Shown: in pieces, positions 46,342 to 53,728 of the stretch
Layout of the letters: each line of letters opens with the position of its first letter
Numbering within the stretch: position 1 is the stretch's first letter
NCBI GenBank assembly: GCA_016219645.1
Contig: JACRLR010000030.1
Span: forward strand, 33,044-97,043
Origin: Nitrospirota bacterium
GTDB taxonomy: Bacteria; Nitrospirota; Nitrospiria; Nitrospirales; Nitrospiraceae
DNA: 64,000 bases
Direction: 5' to 3'
Translations under genes and position numbers: made by a program
Notes under the pieces: model-generated
Database searches by the model: none
Told to the model about the DNA's origin: nothing
Seen by the model: only the letters and a program-made list of their open reading frames with translations

Positions 46342-46680
46342 ATGAGTAGCGTAGATCGACGAACACACCGCCGGGTGCCGGTCCAGGTGCAGGGGTTTCT
46401 GTCGGGAAACTCGCATGAGATCGAAGGGATCACGCTGGATCTCTCAGTCGGTGGTGCCAGGTTCGATTGTGACCTTGAAGTCTATCCCGGCAAGGTAGTC
46501 CGTGTACGACTCGTCCTCCCTGGGGCAGTGGAACCGCTCTCAATTGAAACAGCGCGTGTGCAGTGGGTCGGAGAGGACACATTCGGAGTCTCCTTTCAGA
46601 ATGTCCGACCAACCGAACTCGATGAACTGGAACAGCTCATCGATGAATACGAAGAGGCCGAAGGTACGGGCCATGCCTAG
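46342..46680 (+). CDS. PilZ-domain protein, 112 aa
   Basis: A stand-alone PilZ domain. The N-terminus MSSVDRRTHRRVPVQVQG holds the RRxxR cyclic di-GMP motif in good form, and the second motif LDLSVGGARFDC (D-x-S-x-x-G) is intact, so nucleotide binding is likely. The closing strand ARVQWVGEDTFGVSFQNV is typical. It is the best conserved of the three PilZ proteins in the window. The partner protein is unknown. Confidence 0.88.
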   Translation: MSSVDRRTHRRVPVQVQGFLSGNSHEIEGITLDLSVGGARFDCDLEVYPGKVVRVRLVLPGAVEPLSIETARVQWVGEDTFGVSFQNVRPTELDELEQLIDEYEEAEGTGHA

Positions 46681-46729
46681 TAGGTATGCAAAGCAGCGGA
46701 CTGTTGACCATTCTGTTGTGTTTCATTAC

Positions 46730-46758
46730 TTGACTGATCGGCATCGGAAGAATATCGT
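46730..46758 (+). promoter_or_regulatory. Promoter of the 6S-like RNA
   Basis: TTGACT at 46730-46735, a 17-base spacer and TATCGT at 46753-46758 form a good sigma70-like promoter. The expected transcription start, six to seven bases later, falls on the first G of the closing stem of the RNA candidate at 46765. Confidence 0.6.
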
Positions 46759-46764
46759 ATCCCT

Positions 46765-46916
46765 GTGGGAGGAGCTTAACGCCCCGAGGGAATATGGTTC
46801 ATCAGGGGATCGAGCGTCGGGATGGTGTGCAGGCCCAGCTTGACTGGGAAGCCTGAAGTCCCGCCAAGATCACCGCCGTACCTATGCTGTCCTCGGTAGG
46901 TGCGCGCTCCTCCCAC
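46765..46916 (+). ncRNA. Structured RNA gene candidate, 6S-like
   Basis: The 152-base region is closed by a perfect 11-base stem, GTGGGAGGAGC (46765-46775) and GCTCCTCCCAC (46906-46916). Inside it a terminal arm can form from CGGGA...TCCCG and CAGGCCCAG...CTGGGAAGCCTG, plus a CCCC/GGGG hairpin and an ACCTA/TAGGT hairpin. The mostly unpaired middle with a long terminal arm recalls 6S RNA, which binds RNA polymerase. A promoter starts exactly at the first base and a strong terminator follows at 46953. No reading frame makes sense here. The 6S identity is a guess; the existence of an RNA gene is better supported. Confidence 0.5.
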
Positions 46917-46952
46917 CCTAATTTCGTCTCTTAAGGAAATTGAAAAAAAAAC

Positions 46953-46990
46953 AAAAGGGGGAGCCGGCCAAGGCCGGCTCCCCCTTTTTA
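46953..46990. terminator. Strong bidirectional terminator
   Basis: AAAAGGGGGAGCCGGCC and GGCCGGCTCCCCCTTTT form a perfect 17-base stem with almost no loop, flanked by A-runs on the left and T-runs on the right. It can stop transcripts of the RNA candidate on the plus strand and of the small membrane-protein gene on the minus strand. Confidence 0.93.
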
Positions 46991-47013
46991 CATCACAGCC
47001 TGGCGTCAATGGT

Positions 47014-47238
47014 TTAGTTATCTGGCAACAGAAGATAGAACGCGATGATAATAATCGGCGCAAACACATACATGGCCTTCTTGCCGAAGGCATCGTTGAC
47101 ACCGTAGATCAAAATCGCAGCCATGAAAATATAGTACAGCATCCCGATTCCCCGGTACCCTGCACTGTGTTCTTCTGCCAGGGCGAGCGCGGGTGATCCC
47201 AGGATCGATATAGCCGATAAGGCTGCCAGTCGTTTCAT
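47014..47238 (-). CDS. Small exported membrane protein, 74 aa
   Basis: An unrecognised protein with a signal-like N-terminus (MKRLAALSAISILGSPALAL) followed by AEEHSAGYRG and two transmembrane segments (MLYYIFMAAILIYGVNDAFG and MYVFAPIIIIAFYLLL). GGGAGGGAGA lies before the ATG, and the shared terminator lies 24 bases past the stop, both supporting a real gene. It could be a small subunit of a membrane complex, but no complex gene is adjacent. Confidence 0.75.
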   Translation of the reverse strand: MKRLAALSAISILGSPALALAEEHSAGYRGIGMLYYIFMAAILIYGVNDAFGKKAMYVFAPIIIIAFYLLLPDN

Positions 47239-47362
47239 CTCAATCTCCCTCCCGGTATGGATGGTATGGGGTCACGGCCATCTGTGTCATTCATAGGTTC
47301 GGGGCACTATGTTGCACCATTTTATTGCCAGAAGTCAAACTGTGCTTGAACGAAAGCAGGCC

Positions 47363-48586
47363 CTAAGATCGATAGCTTGCGTTGATGCGGACATAGTCGA
47401 AGGAGAGATCGGTTGTCCATATATGGGATCGATGACGTCCCTGCCCAAGCCCCACAGTGATGGTAAACTCTTTTTGACGAAAGACCTTTGCAATCAGGCG
47501 TTCAGCAGCTAGTCCTAAGCCCATTCCACTCCTCACCATCGGAACCCCGCCAAACGACAGGGTGAGTTTCGAGGGGTTAATCGGGACACCGGCTCGGCCG
47601 ATCGCCGCCATGACACGGCCCCAATTGGCATCCTCCCCGAATAGGGCGGTCTTGACCAAATTCGAGGTGGCAATGGTTTGGGCCACTTGCCGTGCCTCTT
47701 TCACGCTGCCTGCTCCGGTCACCTCGACATTCACGACCTTGGTGACACCCTCTCCATCGCGACAAATAGCCATCGCCAATGCCTGACAGGCTTCTGTCAG
47801 GAGTAACAGGAATCGACGGAAAGCGGTTGTGCCGGCTGTGACCGTCCGGTTCCCTGCGATTCCGTTTGCCAGGCAAAGAACCGTGTCGTTGGTGCTGGTG
47901 TCTCCATCGACAGAGATGCAGTTAAATGATTCGTTGACCGCGAGTCTGAGGGCCTGTTGAAGCGCGCTCTTCGTGATTGAGGCGTCTGTGGTGAAATAGG
48001 CCAGCATCGTAGCCATATTGGGGTGAATCATTCCAGATCCCTTGGCCATCCCGCCGATGGTAATGAGACGACCGCCGATCGTGTCTTGAAGGGCGATGGA
48101 TTTCGGCCGCAGATCGGTCGTCATGATTGCCCGGGCAGCATCCAGGCCTCCACGGTCGCTGAGCTGAGCGAGGAGCTGGGGTACTCCTTTGATAATTCGA
48201 TGGACCGGCAGCGCACGGCCGATCACACCGGTGGATCCGACGAACACGTGGTCGAGAGGAATACCCATATGTCGAGCGACCGCCGCGGCAGTCATTCTGG
48301 CGGCTGCCAATCCGTGAGAGCCCGTACAGGCGTTTGCGTTGCCGCTGTTGACGAGAATGGCTCGTCCCATTCCCCGACGCAGGTGCAGGCGATCGACAAT
48401 GACCGGTGCCGCAACCACTTGGTTGCGGGTGAAGACGCCGGCGATGGGGCCGCTCTGGTCTGAGGCAACGAGAGCGAGATCGAGCAGGCCGGGTTTCTTA
48501 ATGCCGCAATGGATGCCGGATGCCCGGAAGCCTTGTGGCGCGGTGATCCCGCGGCGTGGAGATGCGGCTGTTATTTTTTTGCTCAT
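47363..48586 (-). CDS. argJ: Bifunctional ornithine acetyltransferase / N-acetylglutamate synthase
   Basis: Recycles the acetyl group in arginine synthesis. The 407-residue precursor is self-cleaved at a conserved threonine, seen here in HPNMATMLAYFTTD, into alpha and beta chains. Other marks are GVFTRNQVVAAPV, VNSGNANACTG and GEDANWGRVMAAIGRAG. Whether it also makes N-acetylglutamate from acetyl-CoA cannot be read from the sequence. It is downstream of argC on the same strand, separated by the 149-bp repeat copy. Confidence 0.96.
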   Translation of the reverse strand: MSKKITAASPRRGITAPQGFRASGIHCGIKKPGLLDLALVASDQSGPIAGVFTRNQVVAAPVIVDRLHLRRGMGRAILVNSGNANACTGSHGLAAARMTAAAVARHMGIPLDHVFVGSTGVIGRALPVHRIIKGVPQLLAQLSDRGGLDAARAIMTTDLRPKSIALQDTIGGRLITIGGMAKGSGMIHPNMATMLAYFTTDASITKSALQQALRLAVNESFNCISVDGDTSTNDTVLCLANGIAGNRTVTAGTTAFRRFLLLLTEACQALAMAICRDGEGVTKVVNVEVTGAGSVKEARQVAQTIATSNLVKTALFGEDANWGRVMAAIGRAGVPINPSKLTLSFGGVPMVRSGMGLGLAAERLIAKVFRQKEFTITVGLGQGRHRSHIWTTDLSFDYVRINASYRS

Positions 48587-48619
48587 GATCGAGAGGATAT
48601 ATCCTATTCACATTGTGCA

Positions 48620-48768
48620 GGATGCTCAAAAAGGCTGTTCAGCAAGGCCGCAGCGAATGGAGAAGGCTTAGGTCGAGGTTAAGGTTAAGTGTCGAACAGT
48701 TTCTTGTTTGCTCAACCTTAGCCTCAGCCTTAACCTTCCAATCACGCTGGCAGACTTTTTCAGCATCC
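48620..48768 (-). repeat. 149-bp dispersed palindromic repeat, copy 2
   Basis: The reverse complement of this element matches 23523-23671 at all but one position by eye. It fills most of the gap between argC and argJ. On the minus strand it starts two bases after the argC TAG stop, exactly as copy 1 starts after the ACT gene stop. The inner arms are built of AAGGTT/AAGGCT-type hexamers and would form a long hairpin in the argC-argJ message. Confidence 0.9.
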
Positions 48769-48770
48769 TG

Positions 48771-49847
48771 CTAGGGATAGGCAGCGGGAGCGGTCAAGCC
48801 TGTGTCCTCAGGGAAACCGGCCATGAGGTTCATGGCTTGAATCGCCTGGCCTGCGGCGCCTTTCACAAGATTATCCAGAGCGGCCACAGTAATGACCGAC
48901 TGTGATCGTGGGTCCAGGTAGACTCCGATGTCGCAATAGTTGGACGCTTTGATATAGCGGGGATTCGGCATAATGTCGTCCTGAACTCTCACGAAGCGCT
49001 CACCTTTGTAATAAGTTCGATAGAGATCTCGCAATTCTGACAGGGCCGTCGGACGCTTCAATCGGCAGTAGGCGGTGCTCAAGATGCCGCGGTTCATCGG
49101 GACAAGGTGCGGAGTGAATGTCACGATCGGTGGTGCGGCATCTGTCTCGGAGGGTTGAGACACGCGTCGGAGCAACCCGGCAAGTTCTTGTTCGATCTCA
49201 GGGGTATGGCGATGTTGCCCCACCTTGTAGGCCTCTAAGGATTCATGGGCTTCCGGGAAATGATAGGGAAGAGCCGGGCTGCGTCCGGCGCCGGAGATGC
49301 CTGATTTTGCATCGATGACGATGTTGCCCTGCGAGTCTACCAAGTTATGGGCGAATAGAGGCGCTAATTGCAGGACAGCTGCGGTGGGATAGCAGCCGGG
49401 TGACGCGACCAATCTGGCCTTTGCGATGGCGGTGCGATGCAATTCTGGGAGCCCGTAGACCGCATCTTTCAACAAGTCTGCATGGGTATGCGGCGTCTTG
49501 TACCACTGCTCATACAAGGCTGGATCCTTGAGCCGGTAATCGGCGCTGAGGTCCACGACCAGTTTGCCGGTTTGGATGCAAGCTGCGACCGGCGTCAAGG
49601 ATTTGGTGTGGGGGAGGGCCAGGAAGACCGCGTCTGCCATCTCCGCCAAGGATTCCGGTGAGAGAGCTTGAAACGAAAGAGGCACGAGGCCGGCCAGACT
49701 AGGGAATACCGATGCCACAGGAACCCCTGCCGACTTTTCCGAAGTGACGGCGCAGAGTTCAAAATGAGGGTGGAGCGCTGCCAGGCGAACGAGTTCCGCT
49801 CCTGCATATCCGCTGGCCCCTGCGATTGCGACTCGTATGTTCTTCAT
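48771..49847 (-). CDS. argC: N-acetyl-gamma-glutamyl-phosphate reductase
   Basis: The NADPH-dependent third step of arginine synthesis. The 358-residue protein begins with the dinucleotide-binding VAIAGASGYAGAELVRL. It has the catalytic cysteine in LVASPGCYPTAAVL and the downstream histidine region NRGILSTAYC. The start is set at ATG 49847 with AGGTG upstream; a GTG three codons earlier is possible. The TAG stop is followed after two bases by the dispersed repeat, and argJ comes next. Confidence 0.95.
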   Translation of the reverse strand: MKNIRVAIAGASGYAGAELVRLAALHPHFELCAVTSEKSAGVPVASVFPSLAGLVPLSFQALSPESLAEMADAVFLALPHTKSLTPVAACIQTGKLVVDLSADYRLKDPALYEQWYKTPHTHADLLKDAVYGLPELHRTAIAKARLVASPGCYPTAAVLQLAPLFAHNLVDSQGNIVIDAKSGISGAGRSPALPYHFPEAHESLEAYKVGQHRHTPEIEQELAGLLRRVSQPSETDAAPPIVTFTPHLVPMNRGILSTAYCRLKRPTALSELRDLYRTYYKGERFVRVQDDIMPNPRYIKASNYCDIGVYLDPRSQSVITVAALDNLVKGAAGQAIQAMNLMAGFPEDTGLTAPAAYP

Positions 49848-49868
49848 CGATGTCACCTTGTCGCGCGC

Positions 49869-49900
49869 AAAAAAAAGGGAAGGCCTGGAGCCTTCCCTTT
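49869..49900 (-). terminator. Rho-independent terminator after rpsI
   Basis: On the minus strand, GGGAAGGC and GCCTTCCC pair around a five-base loop, extended by AAA/TTT, and are followed by a run of eight T. It lies 22 bases past the rpsI stop and before the argC start, so it separates the ribosomal operon from argC. Confidence 0.9.
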
Positions 49901-49921
49901 GTCCGATTGTGGCTCCGATGT

Positions 49922-50314
49922 CTAACGCTTTGAGTACTGGAAGCGCTTTCTAGCGCCCTTCTGTCCGTATTTTTTCCGCTCCTTGACTCGCGAGTCGCGT
50001 GTCAGCAGGCCTTCTTTTTTCAGGGGTGTGCGAAGCGGCTGGTTGAGCTCCACCAACGCGCGCGCAATGGCATGACGCAGGGCGCCGGCTTGTCCGGTCG
50101 GTCCGCCTCCTTGTACTGTGGCCTTGATCGAGTATTGCCCGACGACGCCGCCGATTTCGAGCGGGAACTGGATGATCTGCCGCAAGGTCAACCGTGGGAA
50201 TGCTTTCTCGATCGGCTGATCGTTGATGGTAATTTCGCCCGCCCTCCCAGTGACCCAGGCTCTGGCAATCGCGCACTTTCGTCGTCCGGTTGCATATTGA
50301 GTCGCTACTGCCAT
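49922..50314 (-). CDS. rpsI: 30S ribosomal protein S9
   Basis: A 130-residue small-subunit protein whose C-terminal tail reaches the P-site tRNA. Typical marks are YATGRRKCAIARAWV at the start, GQYSIKATVQGGGPTGQAGA, and the basic end DSRVKERKKYGQKGARKRFQ with a final KR. The true start is the ATG at 50314; a much longer open frame upstream runs through rplM in another frame. It is 35 bases after rplM, the standard rplM-rpsI pair. Confidence 0.98.
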   Translation of the reverse strand: MAVATQYATGRRKCAIARAWVTGRAGEITINDQPIEKAFPRLTLRQIIQFPLEIGGVVGQYSIKATVQGGGPTGQAGALRHAIARALVELNQPLRTPLKKEGLLTRDSRVKERKKYGQKGARKRFQYSKR

Positions 50315-50349
50315 GCTCCAATGTCTCCTTCTCTTGCTTGCGGTGATGA

Positions 50350-50778
50350 TTACAGGGTAATCGGTTCCGGTCCTTGAGCCTGGTGGGGATGAACAGGCCC
50401 GACATAGACGCGGAGTTTCTTTGCCATATGGTTTCCGAGTGGGTTTTTGGGAAGCATGCCTTCGATCGCTTTGGTCAAGAGTGCTGTCGGATCTTTTCGG
50501 AAGACATGCTGCGCGGTTGCGGTCTTCAGCCCACCGGGATATCCGCTGTGATGGCGATAGAGCTTTGTGGCCATTTTGTTGCCGGTCAAACGGATCTTCT
50601 CCGCATTCACGATGACGACATGATCGCCCATATCCACGTGGGGGGTGAAGGTCGGCCGGTGTTTGCCGCGCAATACTCCAGCGACGCGAGCGGCCAATCG
50701 TCCCAGCGTCTTTCCCTCTGCATCCACGAGGTACCACTTCTCCTGCACGTCCAGAGGCTTTTGCATATAGGTCAACAT
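50350..50778 (-). CDS. rplM: 50S ribosomal protein L13
   Basis: A 142-residue large-subunit protein. Family blocks are [36 protein letters not shown] and the [20 protein letters not shown] end. GGAAAGAG sits before the ATG at 50778; an ATG four codons later is also possible. It leads the L13-S9 operon and is followed by rpsI. Confidence 0.98.
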   Translation of the reverse strand: MLTYMQKPLDVQEKWYLVDAEGKTLGRLAARVAGVLRGKHRPTFTPHVDMGDHVVIVNAEKIRLTGNKMATKLYRHHSGYPGGLKTATAQHVFRKDPTALLTKAIEGMLPKNPLGNHMAKKLRVYVGPVHPHQAQGPEPITL

Positions 50779-50809
50779 CGCTCTTTCCGCTCCTTCACGC
50801 TCGTGCGAA

Positions 50810-51307
50810 TTAGGTTTCCTGCACTTCCGGTGTGCCGATAGGTTTCGAGTCGAGTTTAGCCAGCCAGGCGTCGAGATTTGTTGTGCTCCGCCGCTTCAAC
50901 ACATCCTGGGTGATGTAGATCGGGCAAGGTGCCCGAAGGGCCAACGAGATGGCGTCGCTGGGCCTGGCATCGATCGTCCGTTCGATGCCTTTGTTCGAGA
51001 CATAGACCGTGGCGTAATAGGTGCTGCTCTTGACGTCTGTGATCACGACGCGTTGAAGCGTAATGTTCAAATGCTCGGCGAAGCTCTTGATCAAGTCATG
51101 GCTCATCGGCCGTGGCGTAATCATGGTATCGAGGGCCAATTTGATGGCGTGACCCTCTGCTGCGCCGACCCAAATCGGAAACGTATCGAGGGCGGCGTCC
51201 TGTCGTGCCAGGACGACAATTCTGGTATCGGTGTTCGCCTCCTCAAGAATGCGATCCACCCTGTATTCGACCAGGTCCTGCTCTTTGGGTATATCGATAA
51301 TGCTCAT
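50810..51307 (-). CDS. Bifunctional nuclease (BFN) domain protein, copy 1
   Basis: A 165-residue protein of the BFN/DUF151 family (PF02577): [31 protein letters not shown] and [17 protein letters not shown] are its hallmark blocks. Some members have nuclease activity; in bacteria the role is mostly unclear. The start at 51307 matches the domain start; a longer frame to 51376 overlaps the neighbouring gene. It directly follows a second BFN gene, a likely duplication, and is 31 bases upstream of rplM. Confidence 0.85.
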   Translation of the reverse strand: MSIIDIPKEQDLVEYRVDRILEEANTDTRIVVLARQDAALDTFPIWVGAAEGHAIKLALDTMITPRPMSHDLIKSFAEHLNITLQRVVITDVKSSTYYATVYVSNKGIERTIDARPSDAISLALRAPCPIYITQDVLKRRSTTNLDAWLAKLDSKPIGTPEVQET

Positions 51308-51327
51308 AGGCCCTGCGTCTGGCCGGA

Positions 51328-51783
51328 TCAGGAGTCCAGCTTGCCAAAATCTTCCGGTTTGAGATTCTCTAGCCACTGCTGGAGTTCATCGGAGCTCTGT
51401 TTGGTGATGACCGAATCGTTCGCAAAAATTGGGGCGTTGCTTCGAAGCGCAATCGCAAGCGCGTCACTGGGTCTGGCATCGACCGTGTATTCTGAATCTT
51501 CGTACATCAAATGGATTTTGGCAAAATATGTGTGCTCAGACAGGTCTGTAATGACGACGCTGATCACTTTGGCGTCGTAGACATCGAGAAGCGACTTCAT
51601 GAAGTCGTGCGTCATCGGCCGAGGCGGCGTGACGTTTTCCAATGCCATGCTGATCGCGCCTGCTTCTGACTTTCCAACCCAAATGGGAAGCATCTCTGAA
51701 TGCTCCTCGTCGCGTAACACGACGATATACGCATTATTGGAAGGGTCGAACATGAGTCCCTTGACCTGCATCTGTGTAATCAC
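51328..51783 (-). CDS. Bifunctional nuclease (BFN) domain protein, copy 2
   Basis: A 151-residue BFN-family protein with LPIWVGKSEAGAISMALE, PPRPMTHDFMKSLLD and YTVDARPSDALAIALRS, in the same positions as in the neighbouring copy. The two share the overall plan but differ widely, so the duplication is old. It lies 20 bases upstream of copy 1, and the two probably share a promoter with rplM-rpsI or precede it. Confidence 0.85.
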   Translation of the reverse strand: MITQMQVKGLMFDPSNNAYIVVLRDEEHSEMLPIWVGKSEAGAISMALENVTPPRPMTHDFMKSLLDVYDAKVISVVITDLSEHTYFAKIHLMYEDSEYTVDARPSDALAIALRSNAPIFANDSVITKQSSDELQQWLENLKPEDFGKLDS

Positions 51784-51983
51784 AACAAACCTGCTCCCCT
51801 TCCTCAGCTCACTAGCGAGGAGATCTTGATCACCTTGGCAGATGGATCACGAGTGGGTCAATGTAGCACTTCAGAAATCTGCCTGTCAACGAAGCCTGTG
51901 AGATCGCTGGAGAAATTCATGGAAGGTTCTGGCGATCACCGGTCGAGTCAGGAGGCTCCACTCAGGGTCACAGCAATCGGCGC

Positions 51984-52262
51984 TTAGGCAGGTGGGCGAT
52001 AGTTCTGATCGAGTTTTCCGGTATCTGCCTGTTCCCCGATTTTCAGGAAGGCCTTCATCTGCTTCTTGACGAGTTCTCTGCCGCTCTCTTCGCCCAAATT
52101 GACTTGATACTCGTTGATGACCATGACCCGCATGCCTTCCCATTTTTTCCAACAGGGCTTGCAAACCTTGGCTTTGATTTCAGTCTCAAGCTTTCCCATG
52201 AAGAGAGGGTCTGTGATGGTTTCCCCGGCTTGTCCGCACGTGACGCACTGGACTTCTGCCAT
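51984..52262 (-). CDS. YggX-like Fe(II)-trafficking protein with added cysteine pairs
   Basis: A 92-residue protein whose second half follows the YggX plan: a helix ending CWKKWEGMRVMVINEYQVNL, then RELVKKQMKAFLK. YggX protects Fe-S clusters from oxidative damage. Unlike standard YggX, this one starts MAEVQCVTCG and has CKPC before the tryptophan, giving two CxxC pairs that could bind zinc or iron. The start at 52262 has GGGAAGGA upstream; the longer frame to 52361 looks non-coding. Confidence 0.72.
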   Translation of the reverse strand: MAEVQCVTCGQAGETITDPLFMGKLETEIKAKVCKPCWKKWEGMRVMVINEYQVNLGEESGRELVKKQMKAFLKIGEQADTGKLDQNYRPPA

Positions 52263-52348
52263 GGTGAGAGTCCTTCCCAATAGGTATGAGGTGAGTATGA
52301 GCGACGAATTGTAACACTGTGATCTAGGTAAGGAAAGAGGGGTGTGGA

Positions 52349-52377
52349 TTGACCGGGGCATGGCTTCGTGTTAAGAA
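52349..52377 (+). promoter_or_regulatory. Candidate promoter for tRNA-Leu
   Basis: TTGACC at 52349-52354 and TAAGAA at 52372-52377 are 17 bases apart, about 30 bases before the tRNA. The -35 is good, the -10 weak. Confidence 0.35.
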
Positions 52378-52408
52378 GATTCGCCCATATGATGGATTGA
52401 ACGGATAT

Positions 52409-52495
52409 GCCCGGATGGCGGAACTGGCAGACGCGCCGGACTCAAAATCCGGTTCTCGCAAGAGAGTGGGAGTTCGACCCTCCCTCTGGGCACCA
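52409..52495 (+). tRNA. tRNA-Leu (anticodon CAA)
   Basis: The acceptor arm GCCCGGA pairs with TCTGGGC. The anticodon stem CCGGA/TCCGG holds the loop CTCAAAA with anticodon CAA, which reads UUG. A long variable arm (TCTCGCAAGAGAG region) marks a class II tRNA, and GGTTCGA-type T-loop sequence AGTTCGACC is present. The CCA end is encoded at 52493-52495. Confidence 0.97.
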
Positions 52496-52727
52496 TCGGT
52501 TCAGACAGTGCCGACGAGCGATGTGGGATTTTCACAAGTCGAGCGTTCGGATCCTGCGCGAACAAATTCAAAAAACGTTGGCATTTTCCCCGGTTGACAT
52601 GTTCGAGAGCGTCGCCTATAGTTCCGTTGTTATACGAAGAAGAAGCGTCGAATTCACGATGTTGGTTCCAACTTCATTGTCGGGCATTTCAGGTTCATGT
52701 TGATAAATCTCACCGAGGAGGCAGCAC

Positions 52728-53486
52728 ATGCGTAACGTGTTGGCGCTGGGAGCGGCAATTCTTTTTGTCGGTTCCGTGAGTGTGGCAACAGGCCAGGAAC
52801 GGTTGCAGACGAACCAATCCGGATTGGGGGTAGGAGAAGGAGTTGGTGATGTGTCGGGGTCGAGTACGCGTGTGACCACCTTCGATCGTTCCAATTTCTT
52901 GGAGCGTTTGTCGCAGCCGGAGACAGTCTATGGCCGGGTGTTTGCGATTGACCTGGCCCAAAATAGGCTCATGGTTGAAACGGGTGGAGCGGGCAAGGTA
53001 TTCGACGAAGGGCAGGAAGGCAAGTCAGGGTATGGCGCGCGTACCGTCGTGACCCTGTACCTCACGGATCGTTCGAACATTCAAGCGATCAAGCAGCTCA
53101 ATGTCGGCGACGATGTCACGATCCAAGTGGTGGAAGAAACGACGGCCCATCAACCTTATGGTACGGGAAAGAAGTTTGTGATTGAGACATCTGTGACCCA
53201 TGTAGATGCCACCAAGCAAGGGTTCGGAGGACTGGGACAGCGTCCGGATCCTGAGAGTGAACGGGCGATTGCGACGAGTCGTGGTGGAATCACCGGCGGT
53301 ATCGCTGGCTCCGTTCTTCCAGGGAAAATCGATTCCGGTATCACGAGCACGATTGGTGAGTTTACCGGTTCTGCCCCCTGCTGGCAATGTGAGCCCCAAC
53401 CGGGCTGGAGCAATGGAGCGAGCAGCACAAAGTCAGACTATGGTACGGACTACAACAAGCCAAACTTGGTCAAGGGCCAGAACTAA
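52728..53486 (+). CDS. Exported protein of unknown function
   Basis: A 252-residue secreted protein. A signal peptide (LALGAAILFVGSVSVATGQE) is followed by glycine-rich sequence and a compact domain in which YGRVFAIDLAQNRLMVET, VVTLYLTDRSNI and LNVGDDVTIQVVEETTA suggest an OB-like or SH3-like beta fold. The C-terminus is glycine/serine-rich with a PCWQCEP pair. Function is unknown. It has its own terminator downstream and an 'AGGAGG'-like site before the ATG, so it is a single-gene unit. Confidence 0.75.
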   Translation: MRNVLALGAAILFVGSVSVATGQERLQTNQSGLGVGEGVGDVSGSSTRVTTFDRSNFLERLSQPETVYGRVFAIDLAQNRLMVETGGAGKVFDEGQEGKSGYGARTVVTLYLTDRSNIQAIKQLNVGDDVTIQVVEETTAHQPYGTGKKFVIETSVTHVDATKQGFGGLGQRPDPESERAIATSRGGITGGIAGSVLPGKIDSGITSTIGEFTGSAPCWQCEPQPGWSNGASSTKSDYGTDYNKPNLVKGQN

Positions 53487-53514
53487 GTCGGGACACATGC
53501 AGTGAGAGTGTGAG

Positions 53515-53547
53515 GAAGGGGCAGCGAGGCGCTGCCCCTTCTTTTTT
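53515..53547 (+). terminator. Rho-independent terminator
   Basis: GAAGGGGCAGCG and CGCTGCCCCTTC form a perfect 12-base stem with a three-base loop, followed by six T. It lies 29 bases after the stop of the exported protein. Confidence 0.95.
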
Positions 53548-53728
53548 GCGCTCCCTATCCCGTTACTCGATACTGCACTTTGAGATCAGTGCTTCTGGAT
53601 GATGGAGATCCAAGACGAAACGTCCTGCGCAGCATGAGTAATGGGGGACACACAGTGGTTTCGCAAGATCGCGTCGAAGGGTTTTAACGAGTTCTTATCC
53701 GTCGCTGTGAGGGGGAGTCGGCAGCGAC

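Noticed and set aside
49922..50737. A 271-codon frame covering rpsI and part of rplM
   Set aside because: Only its last 130 codons are ribosomal protein S9; the extension is an out-of-frame reading of rplM.
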